From Podocnemis expansa (taxonomy: Eukaryota > Chordata > Testudines > Podocnemididae): a stretch of DNA of 64,000 bases. The translations under genes and the position numbers were made by a program. Below are positions 1 to 11,524 of the stretch, one piece after another. The DNA is taken from NCBI GenBank assembly GCA_007922195.1, contig ML682067.1, forward strand, positions 2,438,495 through 2,502,494, given 5' to 3'. Numbering within the stretch: position 1 is the stretch's first letter; each line of letters opens with the position of its first letter. The notes under the pieces were generated by a model, which worked only from the letters and a program-made list of their open reading frames with translations, was not told the origin of the DNA and did not search any database.

Positions 1-275
1 GGGGGGCTGAGCAACCCCGCAGCGGCTCATCCCCTGCTGGTGCCTGCAGCCCCCTTTCTGGGGCTGCAGGGTGAGCCAGCAGCGGCTCACCCCCAGGGGT
101 AACGAAATAGCATGTTCACACTGTGACCTTGCTATTTCGTTTCCCGCTTTTTTTCTTATTTCGAATTAACATTTTGTTAATTCGAAATAAGATATTTCGA
201 AATAAGGTGTTGTTTCGAAACAAGTTGTTTCGACACAACTTGTTTCGAAATAACCCTGTGTGTGTGAACACAGCC
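1..275. mobile_element. MITE, TTCGAA-palindrome family (left end cut off)
   Basis: The right end is GTGTGAACACAGCC. The interior iterates TTATTTCGAAATAA-like words in both orientations. Positions 1-100 are a GC-rich core with an 11-bp hairpin (43-53 pairing with 60-70). The left terminus lies outside the window. Confidence 0.65.
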
Positions 276-286
276 TTACTGCTTTG

Positions 287-713
287 GGGTATGTCCACAC
301 GTCTCTTTTATTTCAAAATAACACTGGTTATTTTGAAATAAAAAAGATTAGGTCCACACAATGTTTTCTTATTTTGAAATGACAGGCTCTGTCATTTCGA
401 AATAAGAACCGTCCTTTCAAAACAGCTTAAACCCCATTCATTTTGAAAGGGCTGTTATTTCGAAATGGTTATTTTGAAATAACGCCGTTTGGACATGTTG
501 TTTTGAAACAACACCATTGTTTTGAAACAACTGTTTCAAAACAACATGTCCAAACGGCATTATTTTGAAATAACCATTTTGAAATAACAGCCATTTCGAT
601 AGCAGGCTTTCCCTTAATTCGAACTAATTTATTTTGAAATAAGGACTTTATTTTAAAATAACTCATTTCGAAATAACTTATTTTGAAATAACGATGTATG
701 TGTGGACATAGCC
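287..713. mobile_element. MITE, TTCGAA-palindrome family, 427 bp
   Basis: Terminal inverted repeats are GGGTATGTCCACAC and GTGTGGACATAGCC. They are flanked by the 3-bp duplication TTG (284-286 and 714-716). The interior is made of TTCGAAATAA words and their decayed TTTTGAAATAA forms in mirror orientation. Open frames across it are meaningless. Confidence 0.85.
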
Positions 714-2118
714 TTGGTCTTTGGAGGCACAATGCACTCAGAACATGCTACAAGAGATTCTGGAGACACTAACTGATGAGATATTCCAGATGGCATTAAA
801 TTACAGGGTCTTGACAGATATGAGTATTTTCTCACTTGGATGGTTCTCACACTTGTGTAAGAACAGCTGTATTGGCTTCAGTGGCATTATTCCTGATTTA
901 CACTATTGTAGCAGGAGAATCAGACTTCTGAAGCCTAATCTGGTTTTGACCCTTCCTCACTCTCAGGTGGCATTGGTTCCTGGAACATGTGCCTCCGCCT
1001 TTTCCTTTCTGCTTTTAAACTTGGCTGCATTTTGATCCGCTACTGGTGTCAATCAGAGTAGCCCATTAACTTCATGGAGCTAGGCAGATTCATAGCAGCA
1101 GGGGATCTGGCACAAAGAATTAACATGGAAAGTACATCATATTTTTACTATTTCCTGTTCTGGCTTTCTTATTATGACATCACTTTCTGAACAAAAATAT
1201 TTAAAACCCCTCTTTTTATAAGCCTTTTACTATACAGTGCAGGTGTTTAGGTTGGGTTACCTAACAGTCTGATTTTGGCCATTCTTGCTCAAACTGAACT
1301 CAGTGGGACTGTTTACAGAGTGAGAGACAACTGAATCAGGCCCGCAGGCATTTCTGGTAGTAATGAGTTCAGGTAAATAAAGAGCATGAATCACAGGAAA
1401 GTACCTGGAAGGTTTTGCTGTTTTTAACTGAGATATTGGTTTTAACTGCCTTAATCTGATCATGTTGGTAGTTGCAGGCTTCTGTTTTTGTTGCCACTAT
1501 GAGCTCTGAAATGCGGAATGATTAATGCTAATAAACTTTCAAAGTCTTACAGAAGCTGTTCTCTCATGCTCGTAACGATCTGTCCTGCTCCTGTAATATG
1601 AACAAGTTCACAAAACAACAGGCCTTGCTGGGCTCAGATGGTTCTTGCCCAGCCAAAATTCTTTAAGACCTTTTTGAAAATGAAAAACCATGAATGTTTC
1701 ATGTGCCTCACTTCCTTATCCCCTGGCCCAGAAAGAAAGATCCTGACATGAAGCACTCCAAAAACAACAGTCAGTACTATGGCATGAGTTATTTGTTGTG
1801 AAAAGAAGGTTAAAAAAAGCTTGAAAGGCATAAAGATATTTTGATGATTACTTGCTAAATAAGGAAGACTTGAATGTTTAGGTATATGGTGTATCACCAA
1901 GTAGCCTTTCCTATTTAACTACTTACTACTGATAATTTCATGTACAAGATACTCAAATCATTAAATAAGATAGAAAAAATAACAAGAACTATAAAATCAT
2001 ATACTATATAAAGCTCTTTTATTTTAAGGCGCTCAAAGGCTTTTTAAAAGCATGGGCCAAGTTTTCAGCTTGTATATACCACTTGGCCTACAAATCCCCT
2101 TTGAGAGCCCATAGGGTG
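714..2118. other. No recognisable feature
   Basis: AT-rich, apparently single-copy sequence downstream of HMGA2. I see no exon, RNA or repeat. Confidence 0.6.
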
Positions 2119-2270
2119 TAATATTATCTCTTTTTCACAGAAGCAAAAACTGAGGCACAAGGCAGTTAAATGATTTGCCCAGGGCAAATTAGTTGGAAAA
2201 GCCAACAATGAAACCTGAATTCTCAATTCCCAGTGCCATGCTCTAGTTAGAAGACTATACTACCTGTCTG
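2119..2270 (+). mobile_element. MIR SINE relic
   Basis: The fragment carries the MIR core: TTATCTC, ACTGAGGCACAA, TTAAATGATTTGCCCAGGG and AATTCCCAGTGCCATGCTCT, ending in TATACTACC. MIR is an ancient tRNA-derived SINE shared by amniotes. The copy is heavily diverged and its 5' tRNA-like head is missing. Confidence 0.8.
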
Positions 2271-2958
2271 TCCTTATCAAGTAGCAAGGCCTAGTATGAA
2301 CATTCCTGAAGTTAGAATGATTCAAAAGGAAGATATGTAACAATAAAATAATGATCACTGTAATAGCACAAAGCATATTTTTACATTTCAATACTTTAAA
2401 CTTCTACTTTGTGTTTGATCGAGATCTGACTTCACAGAGCAAGAGGTTAAATACATCTGTCATCTAACAGTGAATATCACTTCAACTGTGAGATAGCATT
2501 ACTGTTACTGTATTATTTGTTCATGTATATTTTGATGGTTTTGAAAAGCTGCTAGAAGTAATGAAAACACCAGGTAAAGTCTGATGTGCTATATGAGAAT
2601 GGAATCGCGTTCAGATCTATTATACCACTGTAAGCCTTTGCTCTTTGGGTAATCACATCAAAGGGGAAATAATGCCTTCTGAATAATACTTTTCCTCTTG
2701 TTAAACCTGCCTTTGACACTGACTAGTGGTATTCTAGGGTTACGTATAGAAACATACACATTTTTTCTCCTCCAGCTCTTCTGAGAATACAGAGAAGGAC
2801 TGGGATGAAAAAGTCATGAATCACATGTACGTGTCACATTGGACCAATCCCTGTAGAAATAAGGTGCACATTTCTCTACAATGAGCATGCATAACCACTG
2901 GAGCAAACTACAAAGGGAAGTGGTGGATCCTCCACTCCAGCTCTTGATGTCTGCAGAT
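2271..2958. other. No recognisable feature
   Basis: AT-rich sequence with no exon, RNA or element that I can name. Confidence 0.55.
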
Positions 2959-3569
2959 CAGGGGTGTTGCTGATGCTGGGCACATGGGGCCCATGTCCTG
3001 AATCTAACAGCCAGTGCCCCAAATGAATTTTCCCCAGCAGCACATGCGCAGTAGCGTGTCTGCCTGGGAGGGTGGAGGTAAGCTCCAGCCCAGCCCACAG
3101 AGCCTAGTGCGGGAAACCAGAGGGAGGGAGGGTCAGTGGCAGGGCCTGGGCCTGGGCCCCTGGTGTGGCAGAGATTGATCTGGGGGGATGCTTGGCTTTA
3201 GGACCTGAGCCCACAGCATGGGCCAAGCCAGTGGCTGGCATGGCTGGGGGGAGGATGTCAGAGGCAGGACAGGGCCCACAGTGTGGGGGGATTGATTTGC
3301 AGGAGGTCGCTGGCAGGACCCAGCGTGGCGGGGATTGATCTGTGAGGGGGTGGTGGGTGGTGGCAGAACCCAGGCCTGGGCTGGTGTGGCGGGGATTGAT
3401 CTGCAGGGGAGGTCAGAGGCAGGACCCGGCATGGCAGGGATTGATCTGCGGGGCAGGGGGAGCCGGTGGCATGATGTTTCAGATACTTGGGGTTTGGAGG
3501 TAGGTCTTGACCTGGGGGCAGGGCTTGGACCTGTGCCCTGGATCTTTTTCTTATCCAGCAATGTCCCTG
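2959..3569. mobile_element. hAT-type element with internal minisatellite, 611 bp
   Basis: The ends CAGGGGTGTTGCTG and CAGCAATGTCCCTG are inverted repeats. Flanking 8-mers CTGCAGAT and CTACAGAT (2951-2958, 3570-3577) are a 7/8 target duplication. From about 3165 to 3470 a degenerate GC-rich unit repeats around the phrase GGCGGGGATTGATCTG. A second element with the same ends lies at 32742-33589. Confidence 0.8.
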
Positions 3570-4329
3570 CTACAGATCAAGACTGAACACCTTCTGGATG
3601 GTATTCTTTAGCAAATACAAGTTATCAGGCTCAATGCAAGGGGAGAAACTGGGTAAAATTTAGTGGCCTCTGCTAACCAGAGAAGGCAGACTGGTTGAGC
3701 TAATGTTTCTGTCTGACTTAAATCTCTGTGAATGAAATTGTGTAGAGCAGTACGAGTAGAGAGATTCAGCATGGTCAATGTGGTTACACTAAACTATTTG
3801 GGTTTAAATAAGTTCTGGACAACTGTCTCCATGACAACAGTTCATGTCGCTAGTGTAGACAACGCCAACATACCAGTGCAGAAATCCACGAGATCAGAGA
3901 TGACGGCAATGTAAGACTAGGTATTCACTTGTTTTCACTCATCTTCAAAGACTAGCCAAATCCCCCTTCAGATGTAGAGCCCGCTCCAGTAAATCTTTTC
4001 AATAGTTATGTGTCCCACGTGGTGTGAAAACATTTTTCAGTTGTCCAATTAGCATAGGTCATGATTTTATTTACCCCACAACAAACTTGCAATGGCTATA
4101 CCCCTTTTCACCATGGAGTGGGGCTGCTGTAATATCCCTCTTGGGAGAATTTCCAGCAGGTTTGTCTCACTGTTTGTAGCTTGCAGCTTTCCTGTAAAAT
4201 TGGGATCCAGCTCTTCCTTTAAAGGATGTTTTCAGATTCATGGTGGAAAATTCAGAAATGGCTTAGGAAGCTAAGTCATATTTTCATACATGACTTAGAT
4301 ACCAATTGCAACAGCGTTTTGGACTTATT
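3570..4329. other. No recognisable feature
   Basis: No gene or element recognised. Confidence 0.5.
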
Positions 4330-4620
4330 TTGATGGCAGTTAGGTCCCCACATAGCTTTCAGGCTCAGGGCCCTAAGTAACTCAGGCCCAGATTTTTAGG
4401 CATTATCTTGCAGAGCATTGCAACACCTAACTGATCTAGGAACCTAAATCTCATTGTCAAAAATGGGTAGAGGCACTTACTTAGGAGTCCAAATTCCACT
4501 GACAATCAATGGGATTTGGACTGCTAAGTGCCTAGAGCCCTTTTGAAATGAAATTTGAGCTCCTAAATCAGGTCTTGTGATGCTGAGCACAGCAATACCT
4601 AGACATCTTTAAAAATTGGG
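4330..4620. repeat. Diverged 'cacctaag'-type palindromic repeat
   Basis: Recurring words such as GGAACCTAAATC, TTAGGAGTCC, GCTAAGTGCC and AATGGGATTTGGA resemble a common sauropsid element of mirrored 'ttaggcacctaa' words. A cleaner relative lies at 38544-38659 and a fragment at 33765-33870. Confidence 0.45.
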
Positions 4621-5146
4621 GCCTGCGTCTGTCTGGAAAATGAGCCTGGTAGATACTTAGATGATAGCTGCCAATAACGCAAATTATGATTATTACTTTA
4701 CCTTTGCTAATTGCCACATCTGTGCTCCAAGCATTTTTGTGGGGAAGTTTTTTGAACATTTATCATTAGTAAATGGTTATTGGGGCTAGCTTTCTGCAGA
4801 TTGGGCTGTATATTTATGCGCTTATAAATATTGGGACAGATTCCAATTTAATTTACAACAGTATCAATCTGAGAAAGCTGAGATTCTGACATCATTAGAG
4901 GAGCCAAGGCAGGTTGCTTTAAAAAAGTTCTGTCTGTAGTAACCCATGATTTTTCTGGCTGTGGTTACGCTATGAAACATTAATCTTATCATAGCAGGAC
5001 CTGAAATACCACAATGAAAGTGCTTTGGAATGTCCCAGGCAACTGAATTAGTTATCCATATACTTTAGATCAGTCAGTTAACATTCTGTGATACTTTTAT
5101 ATAACAGATGTAATGGAAAGAAATGACCAGCATTGTATCCAGATCA

Positions 5147-5215
5147 GGCCTTGCCTATAGTAGGGTTTTTGCCTTAATTGCAGCCACCAGTGTAGATGCA
5201 AACCCATCAAATAAG
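5147..5215. repeat. Degenerate MITE fragment
   Basis: GGCCTTGCCTATAGTAGGG and the later CCAGTGTAGATGC look like decayed GGCTATGTCTACAC-type ends. There is no target duplication to confirm this. Confidence 0.35.
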
Positions 5216-5772
5216 ATAGTCAGTGCTACTATATGCGCATGTGTGTACCAGTGCAGTTACCCCAAGATCAGCTTCAATAAACAGCGCTGGTCCAGATAAA
5301 GGCTTAGAGCAGTTTGCCCTGTCTGTGCTGGGAGCTGCATTGGTGACGTTGTCCTAGTGGTTAGTTAACACAAGTGACTTACACTTTAAAAAGAGGATAC
5401 TTCTTAGCAGCAGGATTCCTTTTCTCCGGTTATTCATCTATTACCATCAGAGTTTCTCTCCACTGATCAAAGCAATACTAAAAGGGAAGGGGCACATAAA
5501 ACACCTCACAGTTATGCTTTCCTTGGGTATGGAAGAGTTACGGAGACAGCCAAAGTGAGGCCAAATTCAAGAGCAGATCCTGTGAGGTACTGAGAGACTT
5601 CCACTCACATCAATTTCTATGGGAGCTGAGAGTGATTAGCATCCCACAAGGTTGGACCCTTAGCATGTACTGTAGTTAACTAGTTTTTAAACATAATTTT
5701 TGAAAGAGCTGCACTCTTGCCAGGTTGGGTATTTAAAACTGAATGTATCTTGAAGCATAATGGAATTAACAT

Positions 5773-6190
5773 ATCATAGAATATTAGGGCTGGAAGGGAC
5801 CTCATGAGACCATCTGGTTCAGGGGTCTCAAACTCAAATCACCATGAGGGCCGCATGAGAACTAATACAGGGCCACATGAGGACTGATACATTAGCCCAA
5901 GGGCCACACCACTGAAAACTTTTCATACAACGATATTGCAAATATCAGTAGCACTATTATTGTTGTGGGCTGCAGGAACTAGCTTTAGGTGCTGCATGCA
6001 GCACACGGCCGTGTGTTTGAAACCTCTGCTCTAGTCCAACCCCCTGCTAAAAATACGACTACTCCCATTAAATCATCCCGGCCAGTGTTTTATCCAACTG
6101 GGTCTTAAAAGTTTCCAAAGATGGAGATTCCATCACCTCCCTAGGCAACCCATTCCAGTGCTTCACCACCCTCCAAAGGAGAAAGTGTGT
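5773..6190 (-). mobile_element. CR1 LINE 3' end, split by a hAT insertion
   Basis: In reverse orientation it carries the CR1 tail (ATCATAGAAT...GGCTGGAAGGGACCTC), then continues after an interruption with AGTCCAACCCCCTGCTAAAA and the 3'UTR-proximal block that includes CCATCACCTCCCTAGGCAAC. CR1 is the dominant sauropsid LINE. It is 5' truncated, non-coding, and interrupted at 5820-6028. Confidence 0.88.
5820..6028. mobile_element. hAT-type element 'CAGGGGTCTCAAACTC' inserted in CR1
   Basis: The ends CAGGGGTCTCAAACTC and GTTTGAAACCTCTG are inverted repeats. The flanks ATCTGGTT and CTCTAGTC match at 5/8. The interior has GAGGGCCGCATGAG. It belongs to the same family as the elements at 39320, 52201 and 53451. 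It breaks the CR1 copy, so it is younger than that copy. Confidence 0.82.
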
Positions 6191-6300
6191 TTACTTCTGT
6201 TTGGTGAGCTGCTGGCTCCTTTTAATTTTTCTAGCAAATCTTGCAGTTAAAGAGGCAAACTTGTGAACAGGAATAAATAACAGAATATTGAGTCATATTA

Positions 6301-6471
6301 GCCCAGTTCTACACTAATGATCTTACTGTGGCACAGCCATGTTAATGCAGCTGCACCACAATAAGAGCGGTGGCAGCTATACACACTTAGACTGGCAAAA
6401 CTTATATTGCTCAGGGTTTGTTTTTTCCCCAGAAATTTTGCTAGCATAAATAGTTGTACAGACATGACCTT
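6301..6471. repeat. Degenerate MITE
   Basis: CCAGTTCTACACTA at the left and TAGTTGTACAGACATGACC at the right are decayed ends of the GTCTACAC type. Confidence 0.45.
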
Positions 6472-7779
6472 GGTCTTTTAATTTATGTAGTGCCTTGAAG
6501 AAGTAAAGAGCTACAGTCTGTAAGTGTTAAGTATTAGTATGATATTAACCTTTTTCATTTTTGCCTCTAAAACAAAGTCTTGGAGTAATGCAATCATCCC
6601 AAACCCATGTCAATAAAACTTTTATAGTACCAGATGCCAAGCGTGCCAGTGGATGTGACTGTGTATATACTATCATACACAGAGACAAAATCATTCCAAC
6701 AGGTTTATCAGGAATGTATAAGAAAAATCAAGTACAGGAAGACGTATGTTCATCATCTCAAGTCTTTATTGTCCAAATTACTTACACAGCACCACAATGA
6801 TTTGTGGTTTTGGCATTGGCAGGAAGGGTCTTTATTTATTCAAGCCTAGTTACTTTCAAGGTTGCACATCCCAGAGGTGTATATAGAACCTTGAGCTTCC
6901 TAATAAGTGTTTAGAGAAGCACAGATGTAAATCTACACACTACAGGCTGATGTATGTCGATACTTAACTCTTTGAACATAAGGAAAATGCAATACCAAAG
7001 TCATCTTTTCCAGGTCAAGGCTAGTTCTAAAAAAGAATAGAAACAACCCTGAAGTTATTAAAGGAAAGGAGATAAGAAGAAGATTGTAAATGCTTCCTGT
7101 GTTCCATAGGAAATGAAAATTTCCTACATTTCCTTTTAAATCCTTTTCCTATGGAAATCAGAACAGGAGAGTCATTATATAATTTTATGTCATTGTTAAG
7201 GAGCAGATAAAAATCACCTTCGTATCAGCCAGCTTGTGCCATATAGTTAAGGGGCTTGTTTGCATGAAGGATTTAATCTGCAGCTTTTTGATGTGTGCCA
7301 GGTAGTGTGCGGAATAGCCTGCAAACAAGGTGCCTATGCCCTCTTTCAGTGTGCAGTATGTGGTGATGGCTTGCCTTCCCATAGGCCTTAGCTTTGCAAC
7401 TGAACAATGTGCATCATATGATCTTTCACAAGGTGTGTGGTGAGATGGGTAGCAGAACTCAAGAGCATTCACATTTTTAAAATGGTGCAATGGTTCCTCC
7501 ATGGTCTAGCGCCATTTCTGAATTGCTGTTGTCCAGCATAGGCCTGGCAATGCTCTTTGCTGACAACCTTGATATGCAGAGGCCATCTGGGCTGTATTTC
7601 TTCACTCAAAGCCAGATGAACGCACCTTGGGATGCCACCTATCACACCCCTGTGCAGATGACATGATGGCAGCAGCACTTCTTCCACCTATATCAGAATC
7701 TTTGAGAGAAGTAGAAGTGGGATGAGGAAGAAGAAGAAGACGACAGTCAGCAACTGATGGTACAGGAGTATTTCTTGGA
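6472..7779. other. No recognisable gene; possible remains of a Harbinger element
   Basis: I recognise nothing with certainty. The part nearest 7780 may be upstream sequence of the decayed Harbinger element, including a purine-rich GAAGAAGAAGAAGACGACAG stretch near 7731. Confidence 0.35.
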
Positions 7780-8545
7780 GCAGCCTCCCACCCTTCAATG
7801 CCATTTCTGGGCTTGGAAAACCAGCATGGCTTGGGTGGGAAAGGGTCATCCTGCAGGCCTGAGGTAAGCAGCAGTGGAGAGAGAAGTTCAGGATGCAGAA
7901 GATGACCTTTTCAGAGCTCTGTGCTCAATGCTGGAACTACAGAAGCAGTGTGCCGTTCTGCCGTGCCTCAGCCCTAGGGGCACGTGGGTTGCTATCACCA
8001 CCCGGAAGGTGGCCACCCCCAAATGCTACCAGTCTCTAACCAGTCAACTTGACATGGCAAGGCTGTTGGTGCCACTGCTGTGCTGGTGTGTGATGACAGG
8101 AAAATGATGCTGTGACTCTGGTTTATTGGTAGCATGCAGAAGAGTACTAATGGGATGTGTGGGCTTCTTTCTGGGAGCCATATGTCTATTCCTGGTGTGC
8201 ACACACATCCCACCATCAGAGATCAGAATTTACAAACAGAAAGGGGTATTTCTCCATGGTGCTCTCAGGGCTGTTTGATCACAGAGCTGGTATACAGGCA
8301 TACAATCAGGATGGCTGGAAGGATCCACAACACTAGCCTTTTTTGGTACTCAGACCTACTTGGCCCTAACAGAGAAAAGAATGGTTGCCCTCAGGAACAA
8401 TATGGGCATTAATGATGACATTGCTCTATTCAGCCTGGGAGCTCCAGTTTGTCCTCTGCTTCACTGGCTAATGAAACCATTCCCAGCCTGCTTGGACGGA
8501 AGGTGTTTAATGACCACCATACTAGCGATGGAAAGGTAATAGCAC
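7780..8545 (+). pseudogene. PIF/Harbinger (HARBI1-like) transposase pseudogene
   Basis: The remnant is spread over three forward frames. Frame 2 (7874-8107) gives FRALCSMLELQKQC and then WVAITTRKVATPKCYQSLTS, which match the Harbinger transposase block usually read as '(R)VAIALWKLATPdcYRSV'. Frame 3 from 8232 gives TNRKGYFSMVLSGLFDHR, matching 'INRKGYFSMVLQgLfDHRG'. Just upstream CACACATCCC keeps 'THIP' of 'DGTHIP', the region of the first catalytic Asp. Frame 1 from 8404 gives GINDDIALFSLG then CPLLHWLMKPFPACLDG, matching '(G)D.aYPLLPWLMKPY'. Frameshifts and stops separate the blocks, so it cannot be active. It is followed at 9039 by a MITE with a 3-bp duplication, the duplication length of Harbinger. 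Whether this transposase served those MITEs is inference. Confidence 0.75.
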
Positions 8546-8643
8546 GCACATTTGGTTAAACCCATTCCACTGAGCACAAGACCTTCATTTCAAAGGGCAA
8601 AATACACATTGTCCAGTGCAGCTATAGAGTATTCTGTCAGCTC

Positions 8644-8656
8644 GGGGGGGGGGGGG
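8644..8656. repeat. Poly-G run
   Basis: A run of about 13 G within AT-rich sequence just after the transposase relic. Confidence 0.7.
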
Positions 8657-9038
8657 AGCGGTTCTGTGTACAGTGCATTTTTGACACCTCCTGAATGACA
8701 TTTTCAAGGGTTTTTGTATTAAGCAGTTTAAACTGTAACCAGCAAAAAATAAATCTCTGAATGAAATGTTAATGCAACAATTTTTCACACTTTGAAACAC
8801 TTTAATACCAACATTGCTGTTTAACACCTACAAAGAAACCTTGCATTTAAACAACAGTGAAACAGACTGTAATGTGGGGGGCATAACAAAAAAATAGGGG
8901 CGGGGCTAAGAGTCACAGAGACATCGCCATCTGGCCTTTGACTCTTCAGAGTCATGGGCCTTTTGGTGTTGAATGGCACAGCACAAATGCTCCAGGAGAG
9001 CCAGAGGACTGAAAAGAACAGGTGTAGCTCCTCTCAGT

Positions 9039-9478
9039 GGCTATGTCTACACTGGAGGCTTAAGTCAACTTAACCAAGCTTATGTCAACTTAAGAAACTC
9101 CATGGCCACATTTGGTATTTATTATGTTGCCTTAAGGGCTTCCTTAAGTCAGTTTAATAACTCTAACCCTTAAAGTCGACTTTAAGGGTTAAGTCAACTT
9201 TATTACGTCGACTTAATGAAATATGGCTGTTTAAGCTGACTTAATAAAGTCAGCTTAAGGTAGGGTAGCCATTTAAATCAACTTAACAGTTGACTTAAGC
9301 TAGGGGACATCCTTAAAGTTGACTTTATTAAGTCAACTTTACTGGCTAGCCTGACTTAAGTCGACATTATTAAGCTGCCTTTTAAAAAATGGTGACTTTC
9401 TAAGTTGACTTAATAAAGTCAACTTTAAGTCAACCTTGTTAAGTCAATGTAACTGAGCCCTCTAGTGTAGATGTAGCC
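9039..9478. mobile_element. MITE, GTCGAC-palindrome family, 440 bp
   Basis: The left end is GGCTATGTCTACACT and the right end is AGTGTAGATGTAGCC. They are flanked by the 3-bp duplication AGT (9036-9038, 9479-9481). The interior consists of AAGTCGACTT words and decayed forms (GTCAAC, GTTGAC) in mirrored arrangement. Confidence 0.87.
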
Positions 9479-9691
9479 AGTGTCTTGAGCATGGGTCTGT
9501 GAAGGCAATGTCTTCTCAACTCACTGCTGAGTGTGGGGGCGGATGTCCAGTGTGGCGACGTTGCTGTTGTTCTCAGTAGTCTGTATTGCCCTTGTGCGAC
9601 ATCACATGGCTGGGTACTGGTTTGCTGTATTGCACTGCCTATTGCTCTAACAACATGAGCTGCAATAGAGCCTTTTGGCTATGTGCTGCCT

Positions 9692-9990
9692 CAGGGGTCG
9701 GCAACTCAAAAGATAAGAGCCATTTTAAAAAATTCCTTCAATAACTAATTGTTTTGAGAGCTACAATGGATGTAGCTTCCTGGTTGGGGGGTGGTGGAAG
9801 CTGGGCCAAGACACCTGCTGCAGTGTCCCCTGGCCGGGGGCCGGGGGGGGGGACGGACACAGGGAGCTGGAGCTCAGAACCAGGAGCAGGCCCTTGTAGG
9901 AGCCTCTGGGGGAGGGGCCACTCAGAGTCAGGCGCTGCAAGGGGACACCCAAAGGTGGCTCCAGAGCCTCAGGTTGCAGACTCTTATTCT
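9692..9990. mobile_element. hAT-type element, right end uncertain
   Basis: The left end CAGGGGTCGGCAACTC is typical of the hAT family seen complete at 59655-60239. The interior is GC-rich (about 9780-9960). A convincing right end is missing; GGTTGCAGACTC near 9970 may be its remnant. Confidence 0.55.
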
Positions 9991-11524
9991 AGAACTTGCC
10001 TTTGCACCTTCCTGTTTTTGCAGGCAAGGTCTATACTGGAAGTGAAATTCAGTGGCATTTGATGGGAAATACACAAGCTACGTAAAATAACTTGTGTATC
10101 TCCTGTCAACTTCCTAATGCCCACTTAAGTCCCTGGCTCCACTGAGCCAACCTTTCCAATCTGTGGCAAATGGTGTGTGCATTTGGCTTTTTGTCTGTGC
10201 AGAACATGCTGGTCGGCTTTGTTGTTCTGCCTTGGCAGCTGGGGGAGTGGGGATGTGTTGAAAAACCAGACAATTTTGCTGTACCTTGGAGGGCCTATGA
10301 GATGTCACAAGTTGTAGTGGGGCAAATCTAGGAAGGGAGCCCAAGTAATCCTGTCTACATCCCTTCTAGGCTGTTTTGGCTCTCAGGAAACTTATACTGT
10401 GGCTAGTGACTAAGAAGCAGAAAATGGACTTATTGTAAAAAGGCAAAGGGCAAATCAGCAAAATATGCTGTAAAGCCTTTCACCAAGATGGCAACCCCCA
10501 AAATGCTGCAGGATTGAAAATGAGATGTGAGCTAGCTCAGCAGGAGTGACTCTTCAGTTCTTCCTCATCATGTTCAGGCCAAAACTAAGCAATTGTCTTT
10601 AGTCTTACATTGTGCTTCAAAGAAGAGGGGGGGGGTGGGGAGGATGCGATTGTACTTATGCTGATGGAGCTCGAGCTTCAGAGCAAAAAAATTGCAATGA
10701 AGACTCAGCCTGGAGCCTAGATTCCGAGACCTTCTCTCTTTGCAGCCACTGTGAGCCCAAATGTCTAGCCCAGGCGCTCACAAGCCTTGTCCTGGCTTGT
10801 CTTTGGGGCAATTGCCCTGGGCCTTGCCTTTTGGTGGGCCTCATGGGACTGGTTGGTGCATGGTGTGGTCCTCCAGGAACCTGGGCCCTGGAAGACTCTG
10901 CTGGAGGCCATACAAGGCACCAGTGTGCTCTACCGCCCCCACCCCACCAAGTGGAGCAACCCGTCCAGGAGTGGGGTGGGAGAGCAGAGTCTGGCTTCTG
11001 GCCCAAGGCAGCCCTGCTCTCCCAACTCTGGGCAGGGCGGGGGGCTCCCACAGGCCAACTGACCCTCAGCTCTACCTCGCCCTAAGTATGCCCCTGCCCC
11101 TGGTGCATTGTGACACAGATGGGCACTCAACCAGCTATGCATAACACATACCCTGCTGCTGACAAATTAAAGAAAAGAAAGCTCAGGCCACTGCCACAGA
11201 AGTCCCTTCTGCTAAGGTTTTCTGTTGTGTGAAATTCAGTGCCAGTAAGTCCCTGCTCTGCTGCCATCAACAAGTTTAAAAAAAAAAAATTAGCTCAGGC
11301 TACTACAGAAGCCCCCGTGTGCTGACATGTTCCACCGTGGCAGTGGGATTCAGCAGCAATGAGTCCTATGCTGTTACTGTGGAGAGTTGCCCAGAGCCTG
11401 CCCTGCTGCCATATTCCGTGGGCTCCCTGTGGAGGCGCCAAGTGGCCAGACGAAGACCCCCAGCACTGGAAGGGTTTTTGGCAGGGGGCTTCTTTTGGTG
11501 GCAGATCCTCGCCAGGCTTTAGTG
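9991..11524. other. No recognisable gene; GC-rich patch
   Basis: Positions 10740-11100 are GC-rich and open in several frames, without CpG enrichment, splice logic or familiar domains. I judge it probable repeat-derived sequence. A short palindromic scrap (10023-10110) resembles a MITE end, with GGTCTATACTGG. Confidence 0.45.

Noticed and set aside
123..732. Short frames rich in FRN/LFRNK or FQNK words
   Set aside because: They are translations of iterated TTCGAAATAA palindromic words in MITEs, not proteins.
7874..8412. A working host gene of HARBI1 type
   Set aside because: The matching blocks lie in three different frames separated by stops, so it is a transposase pseudogene.
10612..11144. 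Open frames of 90-157 codons on both strands
   Set aside because: GC-rich sequence open in many frames, with no recognisable domain, splice pattern or codon bias. Not supported as a gene.
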